From Lolium rigidum (taxonomy: Eukaryota > Streptophyta > Magnoliopsida > Poales > Poaceae): a DNA stretch of 64,000 nucleotides. The DNA lies in assembly GCF_022539505.1 (NCBI RefSeq), contig NC_061510.1, positions 273,367,687 through 273,431,686 of the forward strand. Reading direction: 5' to 3'. How positions within the stretch are numbered: position 1 is the stretch's first letter; the number at the start of each line of letters is the position of its first letter. Made by a program: the position numbers and the translations under genes. The notes beneath the pieces are model-generated. The model searched no databases. It saw only the letters and a program-made list of their open reading frames with translations, and was not told where the DNA came from. Below are positions 1-9,498 of this stretch, in pieces.

Positions 1-167
1 GCGGAAAATTAAGGGAGAAAAATCCAACCAGCAGCTGCGACCATCATATCATGGAATCCAGCGGTATTGCAAAGAAAAATAAAAAGTTAGCAAGACACCA
101 AACCTGTGCATCTCATCTAGTATTGCACATTCAGCCGAGAAGGTTGTTTGTTTCTTTGATTCTTTGG

Positions 168-628
168 CGAAAAGTGCTTTTGACTCCCGAACTCTAGTGC
201 TCTCGCCATTTTTTAAAAAATAAAAAATACGTTTACAAGTTATCAAAAAACATGAAAACAATTCTGGAGATTATCAGTGATACAACCCATGATCATGCAA
301 AATCTCAATCCGAAATTCTTTTTATTTTGAGCTAGAAAAAAATAATAAAATCGAAATTCTTTTTATTTTGAGCTAGATAAAAATAATAAAATCGGATATG
401 TTTTGGAGATTTGAAAATAACTACTCAGATCTACACTATTGTCATTTTTGTATAGCTCGGAATATAAATTATTTGAAACTGATATTTTACACGTTTGTGG
501 GATACATCGTTGACTATATGCGGATTTTTTTTTCCAAATTTTTTAAAATTTAAAAAAAATATATATATATATATGTTTTTAAGAAAACAGGATCACTGGT
601 GCCTATATATGCACCGAATCTCTGTCCT
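168..628 (-). mobile_element. Small non-autonomous DNA element, copy 1 (8-bp TSD)
   Basis: A 461-bp AT-rich element flanked by the 8-bp direct repeat ttctttgg (160-167 and 629-636). The same sequence occurs in the opposite orientation at 5195-5582. The uninterrupted site is visible in tandem copy 3 near 45835, where the flanks join around a single ttctttgg. One end begins cgaaaagtgcttttgactcc and the other contains a ggtgca...caccagtg motif. The terminal inverted repeats are weak. An 8-bp TSD fits hAT best, but the superfamily is not certain. There is no coding capacity. It holds a short AT microsatellite at about 560-575. Confidence 0.75.
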
Positions 629-636
629 TTCTTTGG

Positions 637-1329
637 TAACTAGTTTAATATAAAGATACACTGGTGACTAGCATGGTGAGTATATAATGGACACGAGCCG
701 GAGAGTAAGCTGCTATATGCCGTTTCTCTTCACCCCGTACAAGTGTATGTAACGAACAAGTGTTATTAAGCTGTATGGATGTACAATTGTACATTCTCTC
801 TTGCTTGGCCAGGGATAACTTGGAAAGATAAGATTTATAGGGTTTCACAATGACGAGCGAAGAATGCCACCCCGCCCACCCGTGATGTGGAGGCGATCGG
901 CTAGATCAGGTGATTCGTTTCCCGGAGGGGAAATACCAAATGGGGCGTTGTCAAATGTCAATTGTAGTTGCTGCTGTCATGAGTCATGACCAGTAAATGT
1001 CAATGTGAATGGAGACTACAAAGAAGTGGCAACTAGCTGCTGGAGGAGGAAGAGGTAGTATCTTTGTTGGTTAATTTTGTTATTCTTTTTAATTACAATA
1101 CACTGGTTCCAAATGACCAAAGCAAACGAAGACCCATTTCAAGTATCAGTCAAATTTCTCCCTAGGAGCCTGCCCTATCTGCCATTGTTTGCTTGGCTTG
1201 CGCCGTACACATGTGAACGCAGAGAGACACGGGAATTCCTCGCCGTCATGCATTGGGTTCACACAGCGGCGGTACGTACGTGCATACGGCGGTGTCGCGC
1301 ATATATCCGCCCGTGCATGCATATATGGC
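637..1329. other. Low-copy flank of tandem unit 1, no gene seen
   Basis: This stretch aligns with 38771-39140 and 46270-46590. Shared landmarks are a gaggggaaata segment near 917-930, ggggcgttgtcaa near 942 and tggttccaaatgacc near 1106. Copies 2 and 3 continue into a NAM-associated-domain gene relic, but here the sequence jumps to the region that precedes the CACTA insertion. The long open frame at 1077-1700 runs across the CACTA boundary, so it is not a gene. Confidence 0.55.
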
Positions 1330-1743
1330 CACTACAGGAATGGCGACGTACCCCGAGGGCCGTGGCATACGCCGACGGCCAAATGTCGGGGCCGTCGGTG
1401 TATGGCCCGGCACGGCCAGCCAGCGAGTCTCACCCTCGGCGTATCGTTGCCGTCGGCGTAGCGAAGTCTACGCCGAGGGAAGTCCTCGGCATATGTTTGG
1501 CCCTAGGCGTAGACAGGGCTACGCCGACGGCCGCCACCCTCGGCGTAGACTATTTGTCAAATTTGTCTAATTTTGTAAAAATCATAACTAATTCATATGA
1601 TGTCAGAAAAATGCGTATAAGGTATCAAAATGTTCAGAAAAACATCCTCTATCCGTTTATGTCAAAATCATGCATATTTAAATCATGTATATCATGTTAA
1701 TATAGTAACAATTCAAACACTTTCTTATATGTCATCGGGTTCC

Positions 1744-3745
1744 CGTTTTGGCCAGATGACGATTTAAACGAAGTCAGAAAATCCCGCGAAGCCGCATGGC
1801 GTCATTTTATGTGTCCTAGTAACCACTCCAAAAGACGGAATTGAGATACGGCAGTTATTTTGGAACACCCTTCACAAACAGGGCTATCAAGTTCGGAGTT
1901 CTATGACTTTTAGGGGAAATGAGAAGAAAACGGTCCGTGACACCGCATAGTTTGTCGGAACGAGGCCATATTTGGCACGTGCGTGGTCCCGGGAATGGGA
2001 AGCAATGCCCCGGAAGCGGATTTCCAATCCGACCCATGGCCGATGGTTTTTTCATTTTCGGGGTGCCAAAACGGGTTTTTTTTTGTGAACCAGCTACATT
2101 AGGCGTATTTTTGTATTGCGCGAGACCTCCGCGTAGTAGTAGGACACCGCCTCCGCACCACATATCACATGTCATATGTGCGTGCTAGCTATCTGGGAAT
2201 CCCTGCGGCTTCCTGTTGTGTCCCGCTGAATCCGCTGGAAAGTGACCGGATTTGAACTAGGGGTACACTTTCCGTCGCTCAATAAATTCTGGGAAAAATG
2301 TTTCTAGGTCTACAACTCATCACTTTATGTGCTAAATTTTTTCCGTTTAGCACGATGCTGAATGGGTGCAACAGCGCGCCCGGTACGGCCATACCGCATC
2401 TCCGTGGGGGCCCGTTTTGGCCGGATGGCAATTTAAACTAAGTTAGAAAATCCCTTGGAGCCGCATGGCGTCATTTTATGTGTCCTAGTAACCACTCCAA
2501 AACAAGGAATTAGGATACAACAATTATTTTGGAAAACCCTTCACAAACAGAGCTATCACGTCCGGAGTTCTATGGCTTTTAGGGCAAATGAGTAGGAAAC
2601 GGTCCGTGACACCGCATAGTTTGTCGGAAAGAGGCCATATTTGGCACGTGCGTGGTCCACGGGATGGGAAGCAATGCCCGGAAGCGGATTCCAATCCGAC
2701 CCATGGCTGATGGTTTTTTCATTTTCGGGGTGCCAAAACGGGTTTTTTTTGTGAACCAGCTACATGGGGCATATTTTTGTATTGTGCGAAACCTCCGTGT
2801 ACTAGTAGGACACCGACTCCACACCACATATCACATGCCATATGTGCGTGCTAGCTATCTGAAAATCCATGCGGCTTCCTGCTGTGTCCCGCCGAATTCG
2901 TTGGAAAGTGACCGGATTTGAACTAGGCGTACACTTTCCGTCGCTCAATAAATTTCGGGAAAAATATTTTTAGGTCTACACCACATCAATTTATGTGCTA
3001 AATTTTTTCTGTTTAGCGCGATGGTGAACGGGTGCACCAGCGCGCCCGGTACGGCCATACCGCATCTCCATGGGGGCCCATTTTGGTCGGATGGCAATTT
3101 AAACTAAGTTAGAAAATCCCTTGGAGCCGCATGGCGTCATTTTATGTGTCTTAGTAACCACTCCAAAAATTGGAATTAGGATACGGCAATTATTTTGGAA
3201 AACCCTTCACAAACAGAGCTATCACGTCCGGAGTTCTATGACTTTTAGGGCAAATGAGTAGGAAACGGCCTGTGACACCGCATAGTTTGTCGGAACGAGG
3301 CCATATTTGGCACATGCGTGGTCCCTGGGAAGGAAGGCATGGCCCCGGGAGCGGATTTCGAATCCGACCCATGGGCGATGGTTTTTTCATTTTTGGGGTG
3401 CCAAAACGAGTTTTTTTTGTGAAGCAGCTACATGAGGCGTATTTTAGTATTGCGCGAGACCTCCGCGTAGTGCTAGGACACCGCCTCCGCACTACATATC
3501 ACATGACATATGTGCGTGCTAGCTATCTGGAAATCCCTGCGGCTTCCTGCGGTGTCCCGCCGAATCCGTCGGAAGCCGACCGGATTTGAACTAGGGGTAC
3601 ACTTTCCGTCGCTCAATAAATTCCGCGAAAAATGTTTTTAGGTCTATAACACATCACTTTATGTGCTAATTTTTTTCCGTTTAGCATGTTGGCGAACGGT
3701 GCACCAGCAGCGTCCAGTACGGCCATTTCGCATCTCCCAGAGGGC
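1744..3745. repeat. Three ~667-bp tandem repeats inside CACTA copy 1
   Basis: The landmark cgttttggcc (or a close variant) recurs at 1744, 2413, 3080 and 3746, giving units of 669, 667 and 666 bp. Each unit includes a ttagaaaatccc-like segment, catggcgtcattttatgtgt, a caccgcatagtttgtcgg block, and a block resembling ccccgaaaatgaaaaaacc on the other strand. Open frames of 80-111 codons recur in each unit on both strands (for example 3254-3589 plus and 3190-3492 minus). They overlap one another and simply follow the repeat. I treat the array as non-coding. Confidence 0.9.
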
Positions 3746-4120
3746 CGTTTTGGTCGGATGGCAAGTCTGGACGTCATATTTGGATTACTCTAATTTTTAG
3801 GTTCAAATGATGATATGGATGTTATATTTAGATTCCTCTCATTTTTCTGATCGATTTAGACATATTATTTGTGGAATTTCAGTTTTTCAAGTTAAAGATA
3901 TTAATTATTCCATATTAAATAGAAAAAAACCAAAAAATAAAATTATTTTATTGTTATTTGAATTCAATATTATTATTCATTTTTACTTATATATTCATTG
4001 TTTTTTACTTAAGTAATTTTTTGGAATCCAAAAATAAAGAGTTGTGACATCACGGTGCAAGGGTTAATAGGGTTGATAGACTATTATTATCAGTAAGGTG
4101 TCAATTCTTTAAGGGAAGCT

Positions 4121-4205
4121 CATCCGAATGGAACCAAGAAGTTAAGTGTGCTGAGGTTGGAGTAGTGTGAGGATGGGTGACCGGCTGGGAAGTTTAACCA
4201 TGATT
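4121..4205 (+). other. 5S-rRNA-like segment inside CACTA copy 1
   Basis: The sequence resembles the 3' two-thirds of plant 5S rRNA. It has a catccgaatgg stretch (5S: catcagaac), then gaagttaagtgtgct (5S A-box region gaagttaagcgtgct), then gagtagtgtgaggatgggtgacc (5S gagtagtactaggatgggtgacc) and ctgggaagt, in order and with near-native spacing. These cover the A box, intermediate element and C box of a type 1 RNA polymerase III promoter. The first ~30 bases of 5S and an obvious T-run terminator are not apparent, so this is not a functional 5S gene. A second, slightly deleted copy lies at the equivalent place in the other CACTA (8565-8641, minus). A segment derived from a 5S-bearing retroelement (Cassandra or SINE3 type) is an alternative origin. 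Confidence 0.72.
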
Positions 4206-4599
4206 GTAATTTGACCTAGGATTAAGTGTACTTAGAGATAAAAGTGTATGGGTGAAAGATAAACAAGTAAAAAAGAGAAAAAAAATTAAAATTTGAAAAA
4301 ATTTAAAACTCTATGCCGACGGCAAAGCCCTCGGCATATAAAAAAATTATTTTTTTTTCGATTTTTTTTTGGAAAAATGAAAATTCAAATTTTTAAAATT
4401 TGTATGCCGACGGTTTTGCCGTCGGCGTAGCGTTCTACGCCGAGGGCCAGGCTACGCCGACGGCAATATTGTCTATGCCGAGGGACCTAAACGCCGACGC
4501 CATACGCGAGGGCTGCCATCGGCGTAGCCTATGCCGAGGGCCAGGCGTGGCTACGCCAAGGGTAGCTGGCCGTCGGCGTATGCGTCCATTCCTGTAGTG

Positions 4600-5194
4600 G
4601 GTACCCAACGGCGGCATCTAATGGGTAAGGTGTGGGCGCGCCCCCAAAGCAACTTCCAATGGGATAGTGCCCGACAGAAAATGCCCTGCAGTGGCAGCCC
4701 TATCGGATGTCGGCAATACCCACTGCCCTATAATCTGTCCGGTAATCCCATGCCGTCCCGACACACATGGAACAATTTAGAGGCGTCGAGCAACCAACCC
4801 CACGTTGGATTGGCTGCATGGGTAACCACCCCCCTAGCCGCTACAAACAACCCGGCGGCCAACATAGTTAACTTATGCACTTTCGTTTCGTCTCCCGAGG
4901 TTAGACACCACGGGTTGTTGCTGGTCCCCGACACGTGACGGCTCTCCTGCTCATCTGCGGCGCACAACGACCACGTGTCGGTGCCTCCACACGCTCAGCT
5001 GCGTTCCTCCGCGCTCGACCGACACGTTATGGTCTTCCAACTCACGCATGGGCACTTGTATGGGCAGCCCCTCCCAAATCCACCGAGGTTTATGTGGGCG
5101 CCCACAAAGTGTTTGTCCTGACGATGTTGCAAGACACTACATAGGAAATGCAGTGGAGATGCCCTTGGAGAGAAGAAAAGAAGTAACTTGAGCG
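4600..5194. other. Low-copy flank of tandem unit 1, no gene seen
   Basis: It continues the sequence interrupted by the CACTA and aligns with 44140-44200, 44575-44860 and 45340-45490. Shared landmarks are aatctgtccggtaat near 4732, ccacgttggat near 4800, and a gtatgggcagcccc segment near 5057. A gtggagatgccctt motif near 5153 looks like the eroded end of an old PIF/Harbinger element. No open frame here is conserved between copies. Confidence 0.5.
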
Positions 5195-5582
5195 TGATAG
5201 AGATTTGGTGCACATGGGCACCAGTGAAAAATCACATTTGTGAGTTTCAAAAAATTCTGAAAATAAATCTGCATATAGCCAATAATGTATCCCACAAACG
5301 TGTAAAATATTAATTTCAAATACTTTATATTTTAAGCTACACAAAAAGACAAAAATGCAGATCTGAGTAGTCATTTTCAAATCTACAAAAACATGTCAGA
5401 TTTGTTATTTTTGTCTGGCTCAAAGTAAAAAGAATTTTGGGTTGAGATTTTTCATGATTGTGAGATGTATCACTAAAAATCTACATAATTATTTTTCAAA
5501 TTTTATGATAAGTAATAAATGTTTTTAATTTTTTTTTAAAATAGCGAGAGCACTGGAGCTCGGGAGTCAAAAGCACTTTTCG
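5195..5582 (+). mobile_element. Small non-autonomous DNA element, copy 2 (8-bp TSD)
   Basis: A 388-bp element flanked by the 8-bp repeat cttgagcg (5187-5194 and 5583-5590). It is the inverted counterpart of 168-628. Its right end reads gggagtcaaaagcacttttcg, the complement of the left end of that copy. The empty site is present at about 45480-45490 in tandem copy 3, where aacttgagcgtg is uninterrupted. It is non-coding. The superfamily is uncertain; the 8-bp TSD suggests hAT. Confidence 0.78.
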
Positions 5583-5612
5583 CTTGAGCGCGCCCATGAT
5601 ACAAAATTGTTC

Positions 5613-6113
5613 GAGGGAATTGCAGTTTGCACCAGGTCCTGTTCCGGGCGTTGCAAAGACCACCAGGTCGACGTCTAAATTTTGTTTTGCCTTGCGTTGA
5701 TAGCTTTATTAGGGCATCTCCAACAACAATAATTTGGCGCTATAAAACCTACTTCGGCAAACGTTTAGCGCACGCTGTGCCATTTTTCCCTCCACCGGAG
5801 GCGCTATTTCGCAGCGCGGGTCGCCCGCTGAAAAAGCGCCCGCAGCGGAAGCAGCGCCATAGACACATTTTAATAGAAGATAGTCTAAATAAAAGATCCA
5901 AAAAAAACATTGAAAATACAATTAAAATAGATAAACTACTAGTCTACTCGTCGTCGGAGGTGGTATCAGTCCAGACGTCGTCCCAGCGAGCATCATCGTC
6001 AGCCCAAGTCGTGTTTGGGTTGACTATGTCGCGGTTGGCGATGTCCTGACGACGGCACCCGTCTTCCCTTCGCTGCGCCCTAAGGTCGGCGAAGAAGGCC
6101 TCCGTGTTGTCGA
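5613..6113 (-). repeat. Left long TIR of the Pack-MULE
   Basis: Read on the minus strand, this arm repeats the right arm from about 6786 onwards. It includes the coding segment for NTEAFFADLRAQRR and the acidic end DDARWDDVWTDTTSDDE, which is followed by a stop at about 5946. The left arm therefore keeps a cleaner version of the AP2 protein C-terminus than the right arm, where the acidic tail ends differently (TTCADEY...). The outer ~170 bp contains gggcatctccaac at 5714, also present in inverted form near 7190. Confidence 0.85.
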
Positions 6114-6249
6114 AGAAGCTCGCCACCGATTGGACGGACGCCGCCTCCGCCGCTGCCACCACCATAGTCTCTACTTCTCGCGGGAAAAGAATTTTTCCCC
6201 GCGCGGGCTATCGCGCTATCCCGAGCGCCAAACTTGTCGTCGCTTCGAG

Positions 6250-6312
6250 CGCGCGCTATAAATCGCCGCGTGCGCGCGCTATAAAACGTCGCGTGAGCGC
6301 GCTATAAAACGG
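6250..6312 (+). promoter_or_regulatory. Triple TATA-box tandem repeat
   Basis: The motif gcgctataaa is repeated three times, with tataaa at 6257-6262, 6280-6285 and 6303-6308, an exact 23-bp period. It lies 140-190 bp upstream of the AP2/ERF start codon at 6448, in very GC-rich DNA. A fourth gcgctataaaacc lies in the left inverted repeat near 5737. Position and composition fit a duplicated core promoter of the captured gene. No transcription evidence is available. Confidence 0.55.
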
Positions 6313-6447
6313 CGTGTGCGCGTGCAACAAATCGCCGTGGAAACTTCCAGTCGCCGCTTCATCTCGCCACGCCTCGCCGCTTCGTCGCGCCACGCGTCGC
6401 CGCCGCTCTCCCACGCGCTCCGCCTCCGCTCAACCTTCGTCGCCGGG

Positions 6448-6777
6448 ATGCCGCCGCGCCGCCGTGGGTCGTCCGGTTTCCGCGGCGTCCGAGCGCGTCC
6501 CAACAGCAGATTCTACGCGGAGCTTCGCGTCGGCGGCTTCCGCCTCACCCTCGGCACCTATGGCTCGCCGGAGCTGGCAGCGCGTTCTTACGACACGGCC
6601 GCGTGGCGATTTCGGCGGCCACGGCGCGACTTCAAATTCCCGGACGTCGAGTCCCTGGAGGAGGCGGAGTTCCTCACGCCAGCGCCGTGTCTCGTCGACA
6701 ACGAGGACCGTCGCCGCCACCGCCAGGCGCAACGCCGGATCGCCATTGCCGAGCGTGACGTGGAGCTGATGCGCTAG
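6448..6777 (+). pseudogene. AP2/ERF-domain transcription factor, truncated by a TAG
   Basis: The 109-residue frame begins MPPRRRGSSGFRGVRARP. Residues about 10-66 form one AP2/ERF DNA-binding domain: GFRGVRARP, a YAELR strand, LGTYGSPELAARSYDTAAW and the RRPRRDFKFPD end. A lysine/arginine-rich helix follows (EDRRRHRQAQRR). The frame stops at a TAG (6775-6777), but the same frame then continues for about 60 codons (CNVDNTEAFFADLRAQRR ... WADDDARWDDIW). The stop is therefore an internal nonsense change, not the native end. Family knowledge says such proteins bind GCC-box or DRE-type DNA in the nucleus. A start at 6316 is possible in the same frame, but the MPPRRRG start matches what I recall of Triticeae relatives. 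Whether the shortened protein is made is unknown. Confidence 0.82.
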
Positions 6778-7788
6778 TGCAATGTCGACAACACGGAGGC
6801 CTTCTTCGCCGACCTCAGGGCGCAGCGAAGGGCAGACCGGCGCCGCCGTCAGGACATCGCCGACCGTGAGATAGTCAACCCAAACACGACTTGGGCTGAT
6901 GATGACGCTCGCTGGGATGACATCTGGACTGAGACCACCTGTGCCGACGAGTATACTAGTAGTTTATCTACTTTAATTGTATTTTCAATGTTTTTTTAGA
7001 TCTTTTATTTAGACTATCTTCTATTAAAATGTGTTTATGGTGCTGTAAATTAGCACTTCCGCTGCGGGCGCTTTTTCATCGGGCCACCCGCGCTGCGAAA
7101 TAGCGCCTCCGGTGGAGGGGAATTCGGCACATCGTGCGCTAAACGTTTGCAGCGCGCGAAGTAGGTTTTGCAGCGCCAAATTATTGTTGTTGGAGATGCC
7201 CTAATAAGGCTATCAAGGCAAGGTAAAGCAAAATTTAGACTAGAATGCAACAAATTAGTACAAGGGCTGGTGGATGTTGCAAAAAAGACGTCAACCTGGT
7301 GGTCTTTGCAACGCCCCTAACAGGAGCTGGTGCAAACTGCAATTCCCTCAAAATTGTTCCCAAAGCCCAAAGGTGAACTGTCCGAGTACTCAATCATTCT
7401 AATTTTCCATATAAACAATTCACCAACACCATTATTGTTTACTAGATGCCTCTATCCACTTTGACGTGCTGATGTAACTAACCTAGGGGAGATCCTGGAA
7501 GCTACATGCTGACACCAAATCCGATACATAAAAAAATCCAACCGGAAACAATCATCATATAAAGCACCGGTATTGTTGAAAAAAATATAGCTCGCAAGAC
7601 ACCAAACATGTGCATCACATCTCTTGCAGCCAGCCTGGATGGATTTTTCCTTATAAACGGGAAGGTTGTTTCCTTCTTTTTTTTGGCATGTAAAGTTTAA
7701 TCCATATAATACACTGATTTTTCTAGGGCCGATAAACTGATGACTAGCATGAGCATATAACGGCTAGTTAAATACATATAATACACTA

Positions 7789-7889
7789 CTCCCTCCAGTC
7801 CTCAACACCTATCGCAAGTTCAACGATTCCAAACATATTTTAGCCCATATTTTACTAAATCTGTGACAACTATTTAAGGCCGGAGGGGC
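7789..7889. mobile_element. Degenerate Stowaway-type MITE
   Basis: A 101-bp segment starting ctccctccagtcc and ending ggccggaggggc, flanked by TA dinucleotides (7787-7788, 7890-7891). The ends match the Stowaway (Tc1/mariner) inverted repeat ctccctccgt with some decay. Tandem copy 3 lacks it: the sequence corresponding to gctcgagaacgctgcttctc follows other DNA near 46025. Confidence 0.6.
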
Positions 7890-8564
7890 TATTGCTCGAG
7901 AACGCTGCTTCTCCTCATCCTGTACAAGTGTACGTCGCATGCATACCAGAGACAGATCGATGATTGAGACGCAACACTTGCTAATTGCCTAATTGGAGAA
8001 GCAGCGAGATGCCCCATCGTGGTGGAAAAAAGTAGGGACATGATTAGCCTAACATGTACTTAGGGCCGTGTGGCTTTGTAAAATCGTGGTCCTGCCTAGA
8101 GCTTCTATAGTGTATCGCAGCTGTGTACATGTAGAACTGTACGTGCTCACACTACAGGAATGGGGCTATATGCCGAGGACCGGGAACCCTCGGTGTAGCC
8201 TGGTTTGGCCGTCGGCATAGGCTACGCTGAGGACCGTCCTCGGCATAGCTCCTCGGCGTCTAACTCCCTCGGCAAAGCCACTATCGCCATCGGTGTAGCC
8301 CGGTCCTCAGCGTAGCACGCTACATCGACGGCAAAACCCTCGGCATAGACTTTTAAAAAATTCAAATTTCCCTTTTCCAAAAAAATTCAAAAAAAAAAAT
8401 CGAAAAAAAATATGTTTTTCTATATGCCGAAGGCAAAACCCTCGGCAAAGACTTTTAAAAATTTAAAATTTTTAATTTTTTTACACAATTTTTTTTTACT
8501 TGGTTATCTTTCACCCAATACACTTTTAACTCTAACTACACTTAATCTTAGGTCAAATTACAAT

Positions 8565-8641
8565 CATGGTTAAACTTCCCAGTCGCTCATCCATCCTACT
8601 CCAACCTCAGCACGCTTAACTTCTTGGTTCCATTCGGATGA
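8565..8641 (-). other. 5S-rRNA-like segment inside CACTA copy 2
   Basis: Read on the minus strand it gives catccgaatgg, gaagttaagcgtgct, gagtaggatgg and ctgggaagt, the same 5S-like order as 4121-4205. The A-box part is even closer to plant 5S (aagcgtgct), but 5-6 bases are deleted before the C-box part and the C box has two changes. The presence of this block in both CACTA copies shows that it belongs to the transposon and is not a chance insertion in one of them. Confidence 0.7.
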
Positions 8642-9498
8642 GCTTCTATTATAGAATTGACACCTCTTGCTGATAATAATAGCATATCAACCCTATTAAC
8701 CCTTGAACCGTGATGCACACCTCTTTATTTTTGAATCCCAAACAATTACTTAAGTAGACAACAATTAATATATAATTAATAATAATATTGAATTCAAATA
8801 ACAATAAAATAATTTTATTTTTTGGTCTTTTTTCTATTTAATATGGAATAATTAATATTTTTAAATCAGAAAATCGAAATTTCACAAATAATATGTCTAA
8901 ATCGATCAGAAAAATTAGAGGAATCTAAATATAACATCTATATCATCATTTGAACCTAAAAATTAGAGGAATCCAAATATGACGCCCAATTTGCCATGTG
9001 GCCAAAACGGCCCCCTCGGGAGATGCGAAATGGTCGTATCTGGCGGGTTGGTGCACCGTTCGCCAACACCCTAAACGGAAAAAAATTAGCACATAAAGTG
9101 ATGTGTTATAGACGTAAAAACATTTTTTGCGGAATTTATTGAGCGACAGAAAGTGTACCCCTAGTTCAAATCCGGTCAGTTTCCAGCGGATTCGACGGGA
9201 CACCGCACGAAGCCGCAGGGATTCTCAGTTAGCTAACGCGTACATATGGCATGTGATATTTGGTGCGGAGGCGGAGGCGGTGTCTTACCACTACGCGGAG
9301 GTCTCGCGCAATACTAAAATGCTCCCCATGTAGCTGCTTCACAAAAAAACCCGTTTTGGCACCCCGAAAATGAAAAAACCATCAACCATGGGTCAGATTG
9401 GACATCCGCTTCCGGGGCCTTGCTTCCCATCCCAGGGACCACGCACGTGCCAAATATGGCCTCGTTCCGACAAACTATGCGGTGTCACGAGCCGTTTC

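Larger units (their letters stand above)
1330..4599 (+). mobile_element. Non-autonomous CACTA transposon, copy 1
   Basis: A 3270-bp element starting cactacaggaatgg and ending ccattcctgtagtg, the canonical CACTA terminal inverted repeat. It is flanked by ggc and ggt, a 3-bp target site with one mismatch. Both subterminal regions are packed with direct and inverted copies of a ctacgccgaggg-like motif, as expected for CACTA transposase-binding regions. Inside are three ~667-bp tandem repeats (1744-3745), an AT-rich stretch and a 5S-rRNA-like segment (4121-4205). There is no transposase (TNPD-like) reading frame. The empty site is visible in tandem copies 2 and 3 (near 44138 and 51308). A second copy of the same family and size is at 8150-38770 in inverted orientation. 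Confidence 0.93.
1..5594. repeat. Tandem unit, copy 1 (interrupted)
   Basis: First of three related low-copy segments. Once insertions are removed, 70-160 and 637-1160 match 7560-8149 plus 38771-39140 (copy 2) and 45720-46590 (copy 3). The stretches 1195-1329 and 4600-5194 match 43330-43431 plus 44084-45490 (copy 2) and 51134-51491 (copy 3). No intact coding region is visible. The part holding the NAM-associated gene in copies 2 and 3 seems to be missing here, since the alignment jumps at about 1160-1195. Insertions in this copy are a small element at 168-628, a CACTA at 1330-4599 and a second small element at 5195-5582. The homology was seen by eye; percent identity was not computed. Confidence 0.75.
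5613..7349 (+). mobile_element. Pack-MULE carrying an AP2/ERF gene
   Basis: A 1737-bp Mutator-like element beginning gagggaattgcagtttgc and ending gcaaactgcaattccctc. It is flanked by the 10-bp direct repeat aaaattgttc (5603-5612, 7350-7359). A single uninterrupted copy of that site occurs at about 45506 in tandem copy 3. The terminal inverted repeats are very long: 5613 to about 6113 pairs with about 6786-7349, with small indels. They contain the 3' coding end of the captured gene, so that end is present twice in opposite orientations. The single-copy centre holds GC-rich promoter-like sequence and an AP2/ERF reading frame. No transposase is present. Confidence 0.88.

Noticed and set aside
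540..580. AT microsatellite as a separate feature
   Set aside because: Short, internal to a small transposon and of no further meaning.
1077..1700. 207-codon plus-strand open frame
   Set aside because: It crosses the CACTA left boundary at 1330 and the subterminal repeats; chance frame.
3254..3589. Recurring ~90-111-codon frames in the 667-bp repeats (both strands)
   Set aside because: They overlap on opposite strands and recur only because the DNA repeats. Lengths and starts vary and no domain is recognisable.
4121..4205. A functional 5S rRNA gene
   Set aside because: The 5' third is missing or unrecognisable, there is no clear terminator, and the segment is embedded in a transposon.
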